This document shows positions 1 through 8,909 of a DNA stretch of 64,000 nt, piece by piece. The notes beneath the pieces were generated by a model. The model saw only the letters and a list, made by a program, of their open reading frames with translations. It ran no database searches and was not told the origin of the DNA. Both the position numbers and the translations under genes were made by a program. The stretch spans positions 159,482 to 223,481 of the forward strand of contig JABANP010000041.1 of the NCBI GenBank assembly GCA_013115135.1. Reading direction: 5' to 3'. Every line of letters begins with the position of its first letter. Positions within the stretch are counted from its first letter, which is position 1. This DNA is from Perkinsus olseni (lineage: Eukaryota > Perkinsozoa > Perkinsida > Perkinsidae).

Positions 1-1
1 G

Positions 2-94
2 GACTTCGAAATGGTGAGGTTTGCTACACCTGGTATCATGTATGCCTTCGGGCAGTACCCATACGATCGTCTTTATAGGGACCCTCTAAGTTGA
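2..94 (+). CDS. 3' end of a secreted-protein family gene (partial, cut by window edge)
   Basis: The window opens inside a reading frame that encodes 30 residues and stops with TGA at 92-94. Its end (VRFATPGIMYAFG...YDRLY) matches the C-termini of the gene at 5654 and the broken copy at 7800-8161, so it is a third member of the same family. The 5' part lies outside the window. The function of the family is unknown. Confidence 0.6.
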   Translation, partial: DFEMVRFATPGIMYAFGQYPYDRLYRDPLS

Positions 95-618
95 AGGGCA
101 CCCTCGTAACAACGGGTGACTTCTTTAAACCGTCTGCTATATCAAGAAATACTGCCGGCCGTGAGCGCCGCCGAGTATTCTGTTTTCTCTCGCCACACGT
201 GAGGTTCAGTTATTTGAAGTAGCCAGTGAGTGGCAGACCGTTTGTTGAATAGTTCGGGCATTCCGCGTCTGAACATTTTTGTTACCATGAGTCTCTAGCA
301 GCTGTACGGTCTTAGAAGCCATAATACCGGAAGACGAGCAGCTACGTTTTTAATAGACTTTCTTACAGTCGTTAAAAATCCATGTTTCGAGTTACCACAG
401 TGAGTGAGTATCTTCAGCGGTGTAGTCCAACTGGGGCAGTGCCAATTCGGACAGTGGTCAATTCGTACACTTCCCAACTGGGACAGGGGCAAGTCGGACA
501 CTCGTGTCAAGGTGGTGCCAAGTCGGGCACCTCAACTCAGTACCAACTGAGACATTACCGATAGAGACACCACGAAACGCTCATTCGGACAGTACCAACT
601 CGGACACTTACCTGCCCG

Positions 619-672
619 GCCATATGAGCTTGATTTTTCGCGAACCGTTCGCGAAAATCAAGCTCATATGGC
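619..672. repeat. Near-perfect palindrome inside element 1
   Basis: A 54-base inverted repeat whose left arm starts GCCATATGAGCTTGATTTTT and whose right arm is its reverse complement with one A missing. The turn is GAACcGTTC. It could form a long hairpin. It sits between the left terminal repeat and the tRNA-like module, the same arrangement as in element 2 when that element is read in reverse. Confidence 0.9.
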
Positions 673-721
673 TACTGCGCGCACGTCGACACCACTGGTT
701 CGGGTATGGCCTCCGGGATAT

Positions 722-790
722 CCCTGGCGGGGATCGAACCTGGGTCGCCAGCACGTTAGCCCAGCGTCTTAACCGCTAGACCAATAGTAC
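722..790 (-). other. tRNA-like sequence (degenerate) in element 1
   Basis: Read on the minus strand it has a D-arm-like block (GGTCTAGCGGTTAAGAC) resembling the A box of eukaryotic tRNAs, and a perfect B-box-like block (GGTTCGATCCC) at the usual spacing. The anticodon stem does not pair properly and the 5' acceptor strand does not match the 3' strand. It is therefore a tRNA-derived or tRNA-like module, not a functional tRNA gene. It may act as an internal pol III promoter. Confidence 0.6.
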
Positions 791-2128
791 CTTTACGACT
801 TTGTCGCGAGTTTTGGGCCCTTAGCTCCCGAGGTCCCTTGCTGCCACGCGGCACAATAATCTTTTTTCAACGAACTTATGTTGGGTCGGTCTCGAAACTA
901 CCTCTATTTGCCCCTCACGCGTGGTGTCTATCACATAATGACCATAACGTCGGTGGCCTTACTGAGTTTGGCCAGCGCTTCGCTAGAATAAAAGCCTGGG
1001 ACGCGCGTCGTCAGCCAACCCAGACCCGCAACTTGCAGGCCGCAAGCTACATCGGAGAGGGCTAGTGCGGCTACGTTTCCGGCGGAAACTTTACGCAGTA
1101 TGGTGGGACATCCTGGGCTGAAGCGCCAGTCCGTCTGAAGGAAGTCGAGTATATCCAATACTTAAGGGCTTGCAGTGCCACGCTCGCACGTTCCAGGCCA
1201 TCCAAAAAGTACGGTGATGCGAACTCTGGCAGTAATTCTGATTGCCTAGTAATCAATTTTCAACCTATGCCCTTACATGTGAAGCTGCATGTGCCCGGAG
1301 CTTTTTTAACCTATTCCTTACAATTCGAATATTGCTTCTCTTACGGTGTGTGTCTTCTTCTGGTTCGGTTGAGTTTCTCCCTTCTCAAGGAATATGCATT
1401 GAGTCACTGGGTGCAAAGCAACCGTCTCAGTTGGCACTGTACGAGTTGTAGTGGCGAGCGAAGTGTCACTGTCCCAAGTGGTCCTGTCTGAATTGGTCCA
1501 GGTCGCCCAGCCGTTTTTGTCCGACTTGCCACTGACTCAGTTGGCAGTGTCCGAATCTGAGCTGTACGGGTTGATACCTTGTACGAGTTGACCACTGTCC
1601 GAATTGGCACTGCCTCAGTTGGGATACACCCATCTTCAGGAGTTATCGCTCGGTGTTGTTGATTCATTAAGCATAATTGAAGCAGTCCCGCAAAAAACAG
1701 ATCTCTCTTTTTGTCACGAATTTCAACGTAAACTGAACACACGTCATTTTCGCTTGCTGCCTGATGATTGCTAATAGCGAACGCAATGGCGATCCGCTTG
1801 AGAAAGATAAAATTTTCTTCCATCCGTTACAGCTGATACCATCACAGCAGTCCACTCCGAGGAATGACCCATGCGAGGATACACATCATAGGCAGTTCAA
1901 CTCAAAAGACAATGCGCCTACCATGGTCCTCCTGATTGGCGATGTCGGTTGGGATTATAGTGTTGCACCACCTGTCGGTTCTCTCACGTACCTCACAATC
2001 AACTTAGTCTGAGGAACTCAACTATGATAGCTCTTTCACGCGCGGTAAAGACATCATCGTGCTGGGCCGCCGGCCATAACAAAATGCGGTATATCAAACA
2101 CTCCAAAAGCTTCATTCCAGAAAGTCAT

Positions 2129-3082
2129 CTACGTACTCGGGCCGACAGTATTCGGGGCATCAGTCACCTCGATGGTAGTCGGTGAGGCTTCGGTGGTGAC
2201 CTCAACGGAGGTAGCAACACTGGCCGTAGTGATTGCAGCAACAGTCGTAGTCGGGGCATCGGTGGTCACGCCCTCGACCGCAGCTGCTGTGGTGGAGGCT
2301 TCAGTAGTCCCATCAGACTCGTCCTTCTGATCGCGTCCAGCGGCCTCATCGACCGGAGTGGTGACGGAGGCCTCGTCAGTAACAACCGATGGTGTAGTCT
2401 CCTCAGAGGGGGCCGCTGTAGTGGTAGGCTGAAAGGCCGCCACGGTAGTGGTCGCGACAGGAGCATCAGTCGTAGTCGTAGCAACATCGACTGCCGTTGC
2501 TGTGGCGATCTCGGAGGTGGTAGTCGTAGCCTCGGCATCATCCTTGTCTCTACCGGGAGACTCCCCAGCCGCGGTGGTAACGGGCACCTCGTCAGTCACA
2601 GGAGCCGCGGTGGTGACATCAACCTCATCGGTCACGACGGCTGGACTGGTCATCTCTGTGGTGTCCCCAGTAGGAGTAGCCTCAGCAGTTCCCTCGGGAG
2701 CCGCCGTTGTGACCTCAGTAACTTCCTCGACATCGGTTGCTGTAGTAGCCGAACCAGTGGAAGTGTCCTCGCAAGTGCAAGGTACATTGGATAGATGGCA
2801 GACGCTAGGGGTGTCCCAATACTTACAGTACGAGCCGGGGGTATCCGAGGCACAACCAGCGTCGCAGTTACGAGGAGCTTCAGTCGTCGCACTCGTATTG
2901 CAGGAGCACGGGGTATCCGAGCCAAAGCAAGTGCTGGGCGTCTTCCAGTATTTACAATAGGACCCGGGATAAGTGGCAGCACAGTCAGCGTCGCACTCAG
3001 TGGTAGAACCCATCACGTATGCGATACCTTGGAGGGCACTGAAGAAGACGACAGCCACGGGGATAGAGCGAAATGGCATCAA
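2129..3082 (-). CDS. Secreted mucin-like protein with two six-cysteine repeats, copy 1
   Basis: Single-exon 317-residue protein. Residues 1-26 form a signal peptide (hydrophobic core VAVVFFSALQGIAYV). Two tandem cysteine modules follow (about residues 29-60 and 73-104), both with the exact spacing C-x3-C-x8-C-x8-C-x6-C-x-C and a shared GSYCKYW core. The remaining two thirds is a low-complexity Thr/Ala/Val/Pro/Glu stalk rich in TTxA motifs, typical of heavily O-glycosylated secreted proteins. There is no C-terminal membrane segment. A near-identical paralogue lies at 8910-9863 (13 residue differences by eye, same length). I do not recognise the cysteine module as a named domain. A surface-coat or secreted adhesive role is inference. 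Confidence 0.85.
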   Translation of the reverse strand: MMPFRSIPVAVVFFSALQGIAYVMGSTTECDADCAATYPGSYCKYWKTPSTCFGSDTPCSCNTSATTEAPRNCDAGCASDTPGSYCKYWDTPSVCHLSNVPCTCEDTSTGSATTATDVEEVTEVTTAAPEGTAEATPTGDTTEMTSPAVVTDEVDVTTAAPVTDEVPVTTAAGESPGRDKDDAEATTTTSEIATATAVDVATTTTDAPVATTTVAAFQPTTTAAPSEETTPSVVTDEASVTTPVDEAAGRDQKDESDGTTEASTTAAAVEGVTTDAPTTTVAAITTASVATSVEVTTEASPTTIEVTDAPNTVGPST

Positions 3083-4110
3083 GATGGGATGAAAGAAGGA
3101 CTATGCACCCAGCGAGCTAAGTCAGTCGCGGAATCCCTCAATCAGATCCGGCTAGTTTTGTAGCGTACGGTATAGATCACTGTCGCCGAGAATCATGGGT
3201 GTATCTCATCTCATCCAGTATAATTACATCCATCGTGCAGTTCGCCCAAAGGTGCAACTCGTCCATCTCAATTCACCCAGTATAAATTCGCCCATTCTAA
3301 TTTCATCCAGTGTGACAGTTTTGCTGTCCCCAGAGGGATTTTGAAACCGTGATGGACGAAATCACCCAGTCTCATCTCATCCAGGACCCGGACAAAGTTG
3401 CAACACAAAGCATACAGTGGCATCAGAAACATCCATGATTGTACTTCACAGTTCAATCGGTCGATCTTAACCGCGACCATATACTAAACGTTGTTGAGAT
3501 CAAAAAGGACACGCGTGATTAACTTCACAAATCATTTAGGAAAACCCTTGATTAGAGACACGCTCGGAGCTCCGCTTAGTGGAAGAGCCTCGTCCACTTT
3601 GACTCCCTCTAGCTCTAGTGAGCGCAGCGCTGCAAATCCTCAAGTAAGTGATATATTGGACATCAGGCAGCTGAACGGGGGTAGGGTGCCAGGGCCTGGC
3701 AGCCAGGGTGTACCACAGTACTCTGGAAAATTGACATTGTAAGCTCGTTCAAGGGTTAAGGGTTCGCACTCTTTGCGGTTGTTGGTGGGCTTGCGGGAGT
3801 TATCTCCACATTGCAAGCGATGAAACAAACGATCATACTCGTCATATTGATCAGTTTCAACGAGAAGAATATGATAAAACCCAGGATGGCGCACCGATAT
3901 CAAATTGTTGAGAGTATGATGATAAGCTTCTGCTAAGTTAGACGTCCTATCATCCGGACGTCATGGATCCGGCATGGTTCACGAGAGCGATGTAGAACTA
4001 CAAGACCAGAAGGAATAACGGAAAGCGCGATTGAACGTTTGTAAATGGAACAGGTCGGCTTCAGCAGGGAACCCAGAAGCAAGCGAAAATAGGTGCTTCA
4101 ATTACGAAAG

Positions 4111-4180
4111 AGCTGTGGTATAGCGGTTAGTACGTTGGGCCAGCACGCGAGAGACTCAAGTTCGATCCCGGCCACCAGCT
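4111..4180 (+). other. tRNA-like sequence (degenerate) in element 2
   Basis: The ends pair (AGCTG...CAGCT). The A-box-like block (GTATAGCGGTTAGTAC) resembles eukaryotic tRNA-His or tRNA-Glu, and a B-box-like GTTCGATCCC follows. The T-stem and anticodon stem do not pair well, so a functional tRNA is unlikely. It occupies the same relative position, next to a palindrome, as the tRNA-like block of element 1. Confidence 0.55.
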
Positions 4181-4230
4181 ATCGAGGGTGCCGGCCATCA
4201 GGGCACAGAGTGATGGCAGGCCGGCGGCGG

Positions 4231-4281
4231 ATTTTTTCACATGCCATCGCGAAGCGGCTTCGCGATGGCATGTGAAAAAAT
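4231..4281. repeat. Perfect 25-bp-arm palindrome inside element 2
   Basis: Left arm 4231-4255 and right arm 4257-4281 are exact reverse complements around a single central G (turn GAAGCgGCTTC). Its sequence is unrelated to the palindrome of element 1, but it occupies the equivalent position between the tRNA-like module and the adjacent terminal repeat. Confidence 0.95.
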
Positions 4282-4881
4282 TCGGTGGATGAAAAAACAC
4301 CTGGGCGAAAAGATACTGGATGAAATAGAACTGGGTGAAATGAGAATTTGCATTTTTGGGCGCTCTTTGATGGATGAAATGAGCCGGGTGAAATTGCACT
4401 GGATGGAATGGCCGTGGGCGAGATAAGATTGGATGAGTTGAGTGATGGATGAAATTATACCGGATGAGATGGGTAACACCGGAGAATCATCACGCCCGAG
4501 CGTTTCGGAAGATGCTCCACGTAGTGCGGTGTCCAATTGTTAGCGGTGCGACTGACAACGCATGGGTTCTTGCCGAAGAGTCTTCAGTGAAGACTAGTAG
4601 TCTCCCTCGGGTAATCGTTGCCTGTCTATGATCGAGGATGTTCTCCGAAGTAGTCTGAGTACATTTATCCCTAGGCAGGCGTGCAACAGGTTGCAATGCT
4701 GTAGTAAATTTCTCACTTTTACACAGCAGTTGCCTCAAAGCACTTCACGAGATGAACTACTCCGACTGCACCGCCAAGAGTCTTGATACGCTTCGATAAT
4801 CACAGTTGACAAATAGTGTGGATACACATCCGGTATGTGCCAGTTCGAGGTCCAAAAGTTATCGCCGGTTTAGTTGGTTTT

Positions 4882-5653
4882 AAAGTTGACATGGTTGACA
4901 GGTTGACATGGGCCAGGTCGCCCCCCTTGGGATCGTCTCGTGAGTATCATCTGCATTGCTCATTGTATTGGGCATCGTCACCTGCATCTTGGCGTCGATT
5001 GTAACGGTCCTTAATTATGAGCAATACATGATTTACTCATCACGTCTTTCTGCTCATAAGGCTTCGACCGTCTTTTCCAGCGTCTCTTCTTCCATCCTCG
5101 CGGTCTTCGTCCCAGCCGCCGCTCCTCGGGCTTTGCCCCTAGCTGCTGTTGCTGCTGCTGTGCCACAGCAGCCGTGACATTTTCGCGTCGATGAGTACCA
5201 GTTTGATTGTGTTTTTCGAGAGCTCGCAGTAGTTGCCACCGACAACTTCTGCGTTACAGAGTTTGGTGGGGTAATAGCCCACTCAGGTCGTCACAATCGC
5301 AGCGTAACGCCGCCAGTACACTTTTCCTGGCGCTTATCAATATTCGTGCCGAGTTTAACGAGACGAGAACTCTTCTAAAAAGGACGCAGGACAAAATGGA
5401 CTAAACCCGCTCGGTCGCATCGCACCGCAGATGGCACGGTAGACGGTTCACCGTTAACCATTCAGAGACGAGACGGCTGATAGACTTTCAAATCAACTAC
5501 TCAGCCGTCGCATGAGCTGCTCATGGGCCTCACTAGAGATAGCTGATCATCCGCGGAGCAACAGTGACAATCAGCTGTCATGGCCATCCGGCCGCTAACT
5601 CTCCCACCGAGTGCTCCAGGGCACCGAGTCTATCATCTCGTGCGTTACCCCAC
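4882..5653. other. Intergenic between duplication copy 1 and the secreted-family gene
   Basis: I see no supported gene here. The small open frames have no recognisable features. The stretch starts where homology between the two duplication copies ends. Confidence 0.5.
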
Positions 5654-6547
5654 ATGCAGGCTCTTTTCGTACTCATTATGTCAATTCGCCTCATTGCCTC
5701 TCTCGTCTCTGCTGCTTTCGTTGTTAGCGCTCAAAGCTCCGTTGAATACGGAAACTTCGTCTACCAGTCTAAGGAGGCGAGTCCAGTCACGATGATCGTC
5801 AACACCACCGAGGACGGTATGGCTCGGTTGTCAATTGAATGTGAAAGTCTATACGAAGGGGATTGGTTCCAGATGCAGGGGCTTCAGGACGACGATGAAG
5901 GCCTCTACCCTGACGTTATCAATGAGTTCCCCTCTGGATCCTACGAGCAACGCAAACTGACCCACTACAGTCAACAGGTGTGCTCCCAACTCCACATCGA
6001 GAGTGGCAACTTCCACAGCTTCTACATTGATAGCGATGGCAATTTGGAAACTGAGTTCGAGGACGACTACGTCGTTCTCAAACGTGAATGGTTGCCCTTG
6101 AGGGAAGGAAGATATTTGTCTGGTTCGAAATCCCAGCTGAAATTGCAATTCGACGTTTACGCCAGCGGGCTCGTTTATGTGAGGCTTGGCTGCAAGGCAA
6201 CAGAAGGACGTCCTGCCGAAGGTGACTTCCCCGCGGAACCTCCAACTCCTGCAGGGGACACTGGCTACAAGCTTCTCCGTCTCGTTAGTCAGGGTGACCA
6301 CTACGAGCTGACATCCTACCCCGGCCGTAGTGACACAGTTAGAGACCTTGCTGACACCTTCGGGCGAGTTTGTCCTGTCTGGAAGGACTCCTTTGATCTC
6401 GAAGAAGACTTCAAGGCTGTACGGTTTCGCTACTCCCGATATTATGTATGCCTTCGGAGACTACATCTACGACCGTCTCTTCAGACACCCTGTCTAAAGC
6501 GTTTACATCTTATTTTGAACGACTTTCTACTGGGGTGTTTTCAATAG
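5654..6547 (+). CDS. Secreted protein of a local family, C-terminal frameshift
   Basis: The chosen start at 5654 gives a protein opening with a strong signal peptide (LFVLIMSIRLIASLVSAAFVVSAQ); ATG 5678 is an alternative. The mature part is acidic, rich in aromatic residues and contains five or six cysteines with no named domain. After FKAVRF the open frame continues to 6547. Shifting by one base (an extra C near 6428) gives an end that matches the two other family copies and stops at 6495-6497. So this copy either carries a recent one-base insertion that replaces its last ~22 residues, or the base is a sequence error. It lies between the two duplication copies. Function unknown. Confidence 0.7.
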   Translation: MQALFVLIMSIRLIASLVSAAFVVSAQSSVEYGNFVYQSKEASPVTMIVNTTEDGMARLSIECESLYEGDWFQMQGLQDDDEGLYPDVINEFPSGSYEQRKLTHYSQQVCSQLHIESGNFHSFYIDSDGNLETEFEDDYVVLKREWLPLREGRYLSGSKSQLKLQFDVYASGLVYVRLGCKATEGRPAEGDFPAEPPTPAGDTGYKLLRLVSQGDHYELTSYPGRSDTVRDLADTFGRVCPVWKDSFDLEEDFKAVRFRYSRYYVCLRRLHLRPSLQTPCLKRLHLILNDFLLGCFQ

Positions 6548-7799
6548 CTTGCGGCTATCGTTACCGCCAACCGTGCTAAGCCGGCAGTCATATAATCTCC
6601 CCGACAGCCGCTCATAGGGAAAGTCTTGAGTCACCAGTATTATACCACGCGATAACGTTGTTCCCATCCGCCATTGATGATTTCAGCGACGTCCCTGAAT
6701 GAGTCACCGGTGACTGATGTAGACTGCATTGGAGTTTAGCCTCCGCTATAGTGATCCAGATAACACAATACCCACATATGGAAGAAGTCAACCTCAGTCG
6801 ATTATCCAATCTCAATGAATCATTTACACTTGAATGATAGATCGCTTAAGCCTAGCAGTAGACAATATCACAATGCTTTGCGTGGCGAGTGACAGCCGAC
6901 ACGATAACAGTTATATAAAACATTGGTGTTTAGCACATAACACAACGCGTTATAGCCTGAAGGAAAGTTTATAACGAGTTAAACTCGGAACGAGTTATGC
7001 CCATGTGGTGTAAAACGGGTAGTGTTCATAACGCGCCAGACGTTACGTCCATCATCTGAGAACTTCTTCGATGATTGTGCCACTTCCACGACGACGGATA
7101 CTCCACTCCATTTCCAACTCAAGACTAGAGCTCTTGCTTGAATGATTCTAGATTAACAGTCTGCACCACGATAGAACTTCGACGCCCGGAGACGTCGTCG
7201 TGCAGTCGAATCTGAATCAAAAGAGGTCGCGGAGAGTGCCCCGACTACCAGCTGGAAGAGGGGTAGGAATGGATGACACTTGTGTTATTGACGCGAGTTT
7301 CGGCCGTACGTCTGTCTTGGCAAGAGAAGATGCGAATCTTAGCCTCAGACCTCCTCATGCTCTCCTTACAGAATCCAACCTCAGTCGTGGTGCAGTGCCC
7401 GACCACCGGCTTGCTAGCTCCGTCACCTGACATGCGAAGAAGCCTGATTGTCCCCGGCAGCAGCCGGATTACGTCACCCGGTGACGGTCACCGCGGAGCA
7501 GCTTGTGGTGCCAGGAGGCGTAGCTATAATGGCACGCATACCGACCGCACGCAATCCTGTTCTCTTTTGTGTATGAATATACGCTGACCGATGGTGATAC
7601 AAAGCGTGTCCCAAGCTAAGCTTACGTCCCAAGGGAACTACTCAACGCTATAGTTTACGTAGAAACCATTGCAATCCACAATCGTCTATCTACTGCTTGG
7701 TACGTGTATACCTGACCGTCCGACCGTCCTAGTACTTGGTATCCGTATATAGTCTGGTCCTTGAGCTGGTTAATAAGGTTTGGGCAAACTTCCCTTATC
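6548..7799. other. Intergenic, no supported gene
   Basis: No convincing coding segment. Around 6900-7060 short palindromic 'ataacgcg/cgagttat' words recur (for example GTTATA, AACGAGTT, GTTCATAACGCG). I cannot assign them a function. Confidence 0.4.
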
Positions 7800-8161
7800 T
7801 ATAACCTCACATTTTGGTACCAGCTCCTTGTTAACTACATCCGCAACAACCCGCAAGCTTATCTATTCCTTGGTTCATGTGAAGCTTGGCTGCATAGCAG
7901 CAGACGGATACCCTGCAGGAGAGACTGGATAGAAAAACCTATCAACTGGTGAGGAAGGGTCCTGGTGAGCCCTACTCGCTGACACCTACACCAAGTGGTG
8001 ACACTGTATAGGACCTCTTATACCGTTTCAAAGTTGCTTGTCCTTTGTGGCGAAACTCCTACGCACTCCAGGATTTCGAGACGGTGAGGTTTGCCACTCG
8101 TGATATTCTGTTTGCCTTCGGCGAGTACCCATATGATCGCCTTTATAGACACCCTCTGTAA
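7800..8161 (+). pseudogene. Degenerate copy of the secreted-protein family gene
   Basis: Fragments match the C-terminal half of the 5654 gene in order: a stretch like 'LxxFGSCEAWLHSSR', then 'CPLWRNSYALQDFETVRF', then the family ending '...FAFGEYPYDRLYRHPL' with TAA at 8159-8161. In-frame stops and small indels interrupt it, and no intact 5' part is visible. It sits upstream of the second mucin-like gene exactly as the 2-94 tail sits upstream of the first. Confidence 0.75.
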
Positions 8162-8909
8162 ACGGTTCACTATTTCCAGAAATGCTACCGGCCGTGAACG
8201 GCGACGAGTATTCTGTTTTTTCTTGCCACACGTGAGGCTCAGTTTTAGGAAGTAGCCAGTGAGTGGCAGAACGTTTCTAGGATTGTTTGGGCATCCCGAG
8301 CCCGAACGTTTTTACCATGAGTTTGTAATAGCTTTACGCTCTCTGAACAGCCTACAATAACGTAAGATGAGCAACTATTTGACGAACTTTTCTCTCGGTC
8401 GTTACGGATCTATGTTTTGCGTTGCCATTCGGTAGCTTCAGGGGTGTTACTCGGTGCTGTCGGTTCATCAAACGCCATTGCTACAGTCAAGCGTTACCCT
8501 ACAATCACCACAATTCGTCAAATAAGCTCAAACCATCATCGCTTGTTACATGATGATTGCCATGGATGGGAAGACCTCCTTCAGTCCGTTCTTTGGGATC
8601 GATTCAGCTGATACCATCACAGCAGTCTATAGTCCGCTCCATCGAATGAATAATGGATGCACATCATGGGCCAATACTTCGAGAAGGCCGCAAGTCGCCT
8701 AGCGCAGGCCTCCTGATGGGGGATGCCGGTGGGGAGTATAGTGTTGCACCACCTGTCGGTTCTCTCCCGTACCTCACAATCAACTTCCTCTGAGGAACTC
8801 AATCATGATAGCTCTTTCACGCGCGGTAAAGACATCATCATGCTGGGCCGCCGGCCATAACAAAATGCGGTATATCAAACACTTCAAAAGCTTCATTCCA
8901 AAAAGTCAT

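Larger units (their letters stand above)
419..1630. mobile_element. Non-autonomous TIR DNA transposon, element 1 (MULE-like)
   Basis: This 1212-bp insert starts GGTGTAGTCC and ends GGGATACACC, which are inverted copies of each other. The inverted repeats are about 200 bp long and consist of short degenerate tandem units built on 'caattcggacagtgg'. Flanks carry the 8-bp direct repeat ATCTTCAG at 410-417 and 1632-1639, one base away from each terminus. The paralogous site in copy 2 of the duplication (8434-8441, AGCTTCAG) has no insert. Inside are a near-perfect palindrome (619-672) and a tRNA-like stretch (722-790). I see no transposase. Its short open frames look random. The target duplication length and long TIRs fit Mutator-like or hAT-like elements; the superfamily is inferred. 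Confidence 0.85.
3198..4480. mobile_element. Non-autonomous TIR DNA transposon, element 2 (MULE-like)
   Basis: A 1283-bp insert with inverted ends (start GGTGTATCTCATCTCATCC, reverse complement of end GGTGTTACCCATCTCATCC). The terminal repeats run about 190 bp and are arrays of short units built on 'tcatccagt/aattcaccc'. The 9-bp direct repeat GAGAATCAT flanks it at 3188-3196 and 4482-4490, again one base outside the GGTGT/ACACC termini. Copy 2 of the duplication carries a single uninterrupted GAGAATCAT at 9969-9977, a clean empty site. It contains a tRNA-like module (4111-4180) and a palindrome (4231-4281) in the mirror order of element 1. No transposase was found, and the reading frames inside have no recognisable product. 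Confidence 0.9.
1..4881 (+). repeat. Segmental duplication, copy 1 (left end outside window)
   Basis: This block matches about 7800-10367 in direct orientation. The right breakpoint is clear: both copies read through a shared stretch ending near 4881 and 10367 and then diverge completely. Between 1961 and 3196 the copies are collinear with a constant offset of 6781 and only scattered substitutions. Left of about 1960 they are clearly homologous but much more diverged. Copy 1 carries two additional inserts (419-1630 and 3198-4480) that copy 2 lacks. It includes the tail of a secreted-protein gene (2-94) and a mucin-like gene (2129-3082). Confidence 0.85.

Noticed and set aside
2448..2960. 170-codon plus-strand open frame antisense to the mucin-like gene (repeated at 9229-9741)
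   Set aside because: It is the complement of the Thr/Ala-rich repeat region, whose codon bias keeps other frames open. The minus-strand frame has the signal peptide and cysteine modules.
722..4180. Functional tRNA genes inside elements 1 and 2
   Set aside because: Anticodon stems and T-stems do not pair correctly; A and B boxes alone do not make a tRNA.
6421..6497. The 5654 gene's C-terminal shift as another TGA-linked +1 frameshift
   Set aside because: The shift point has no stop codon near it; the wrong frame stays open for 40 codons. It does not support the TGA pattern.
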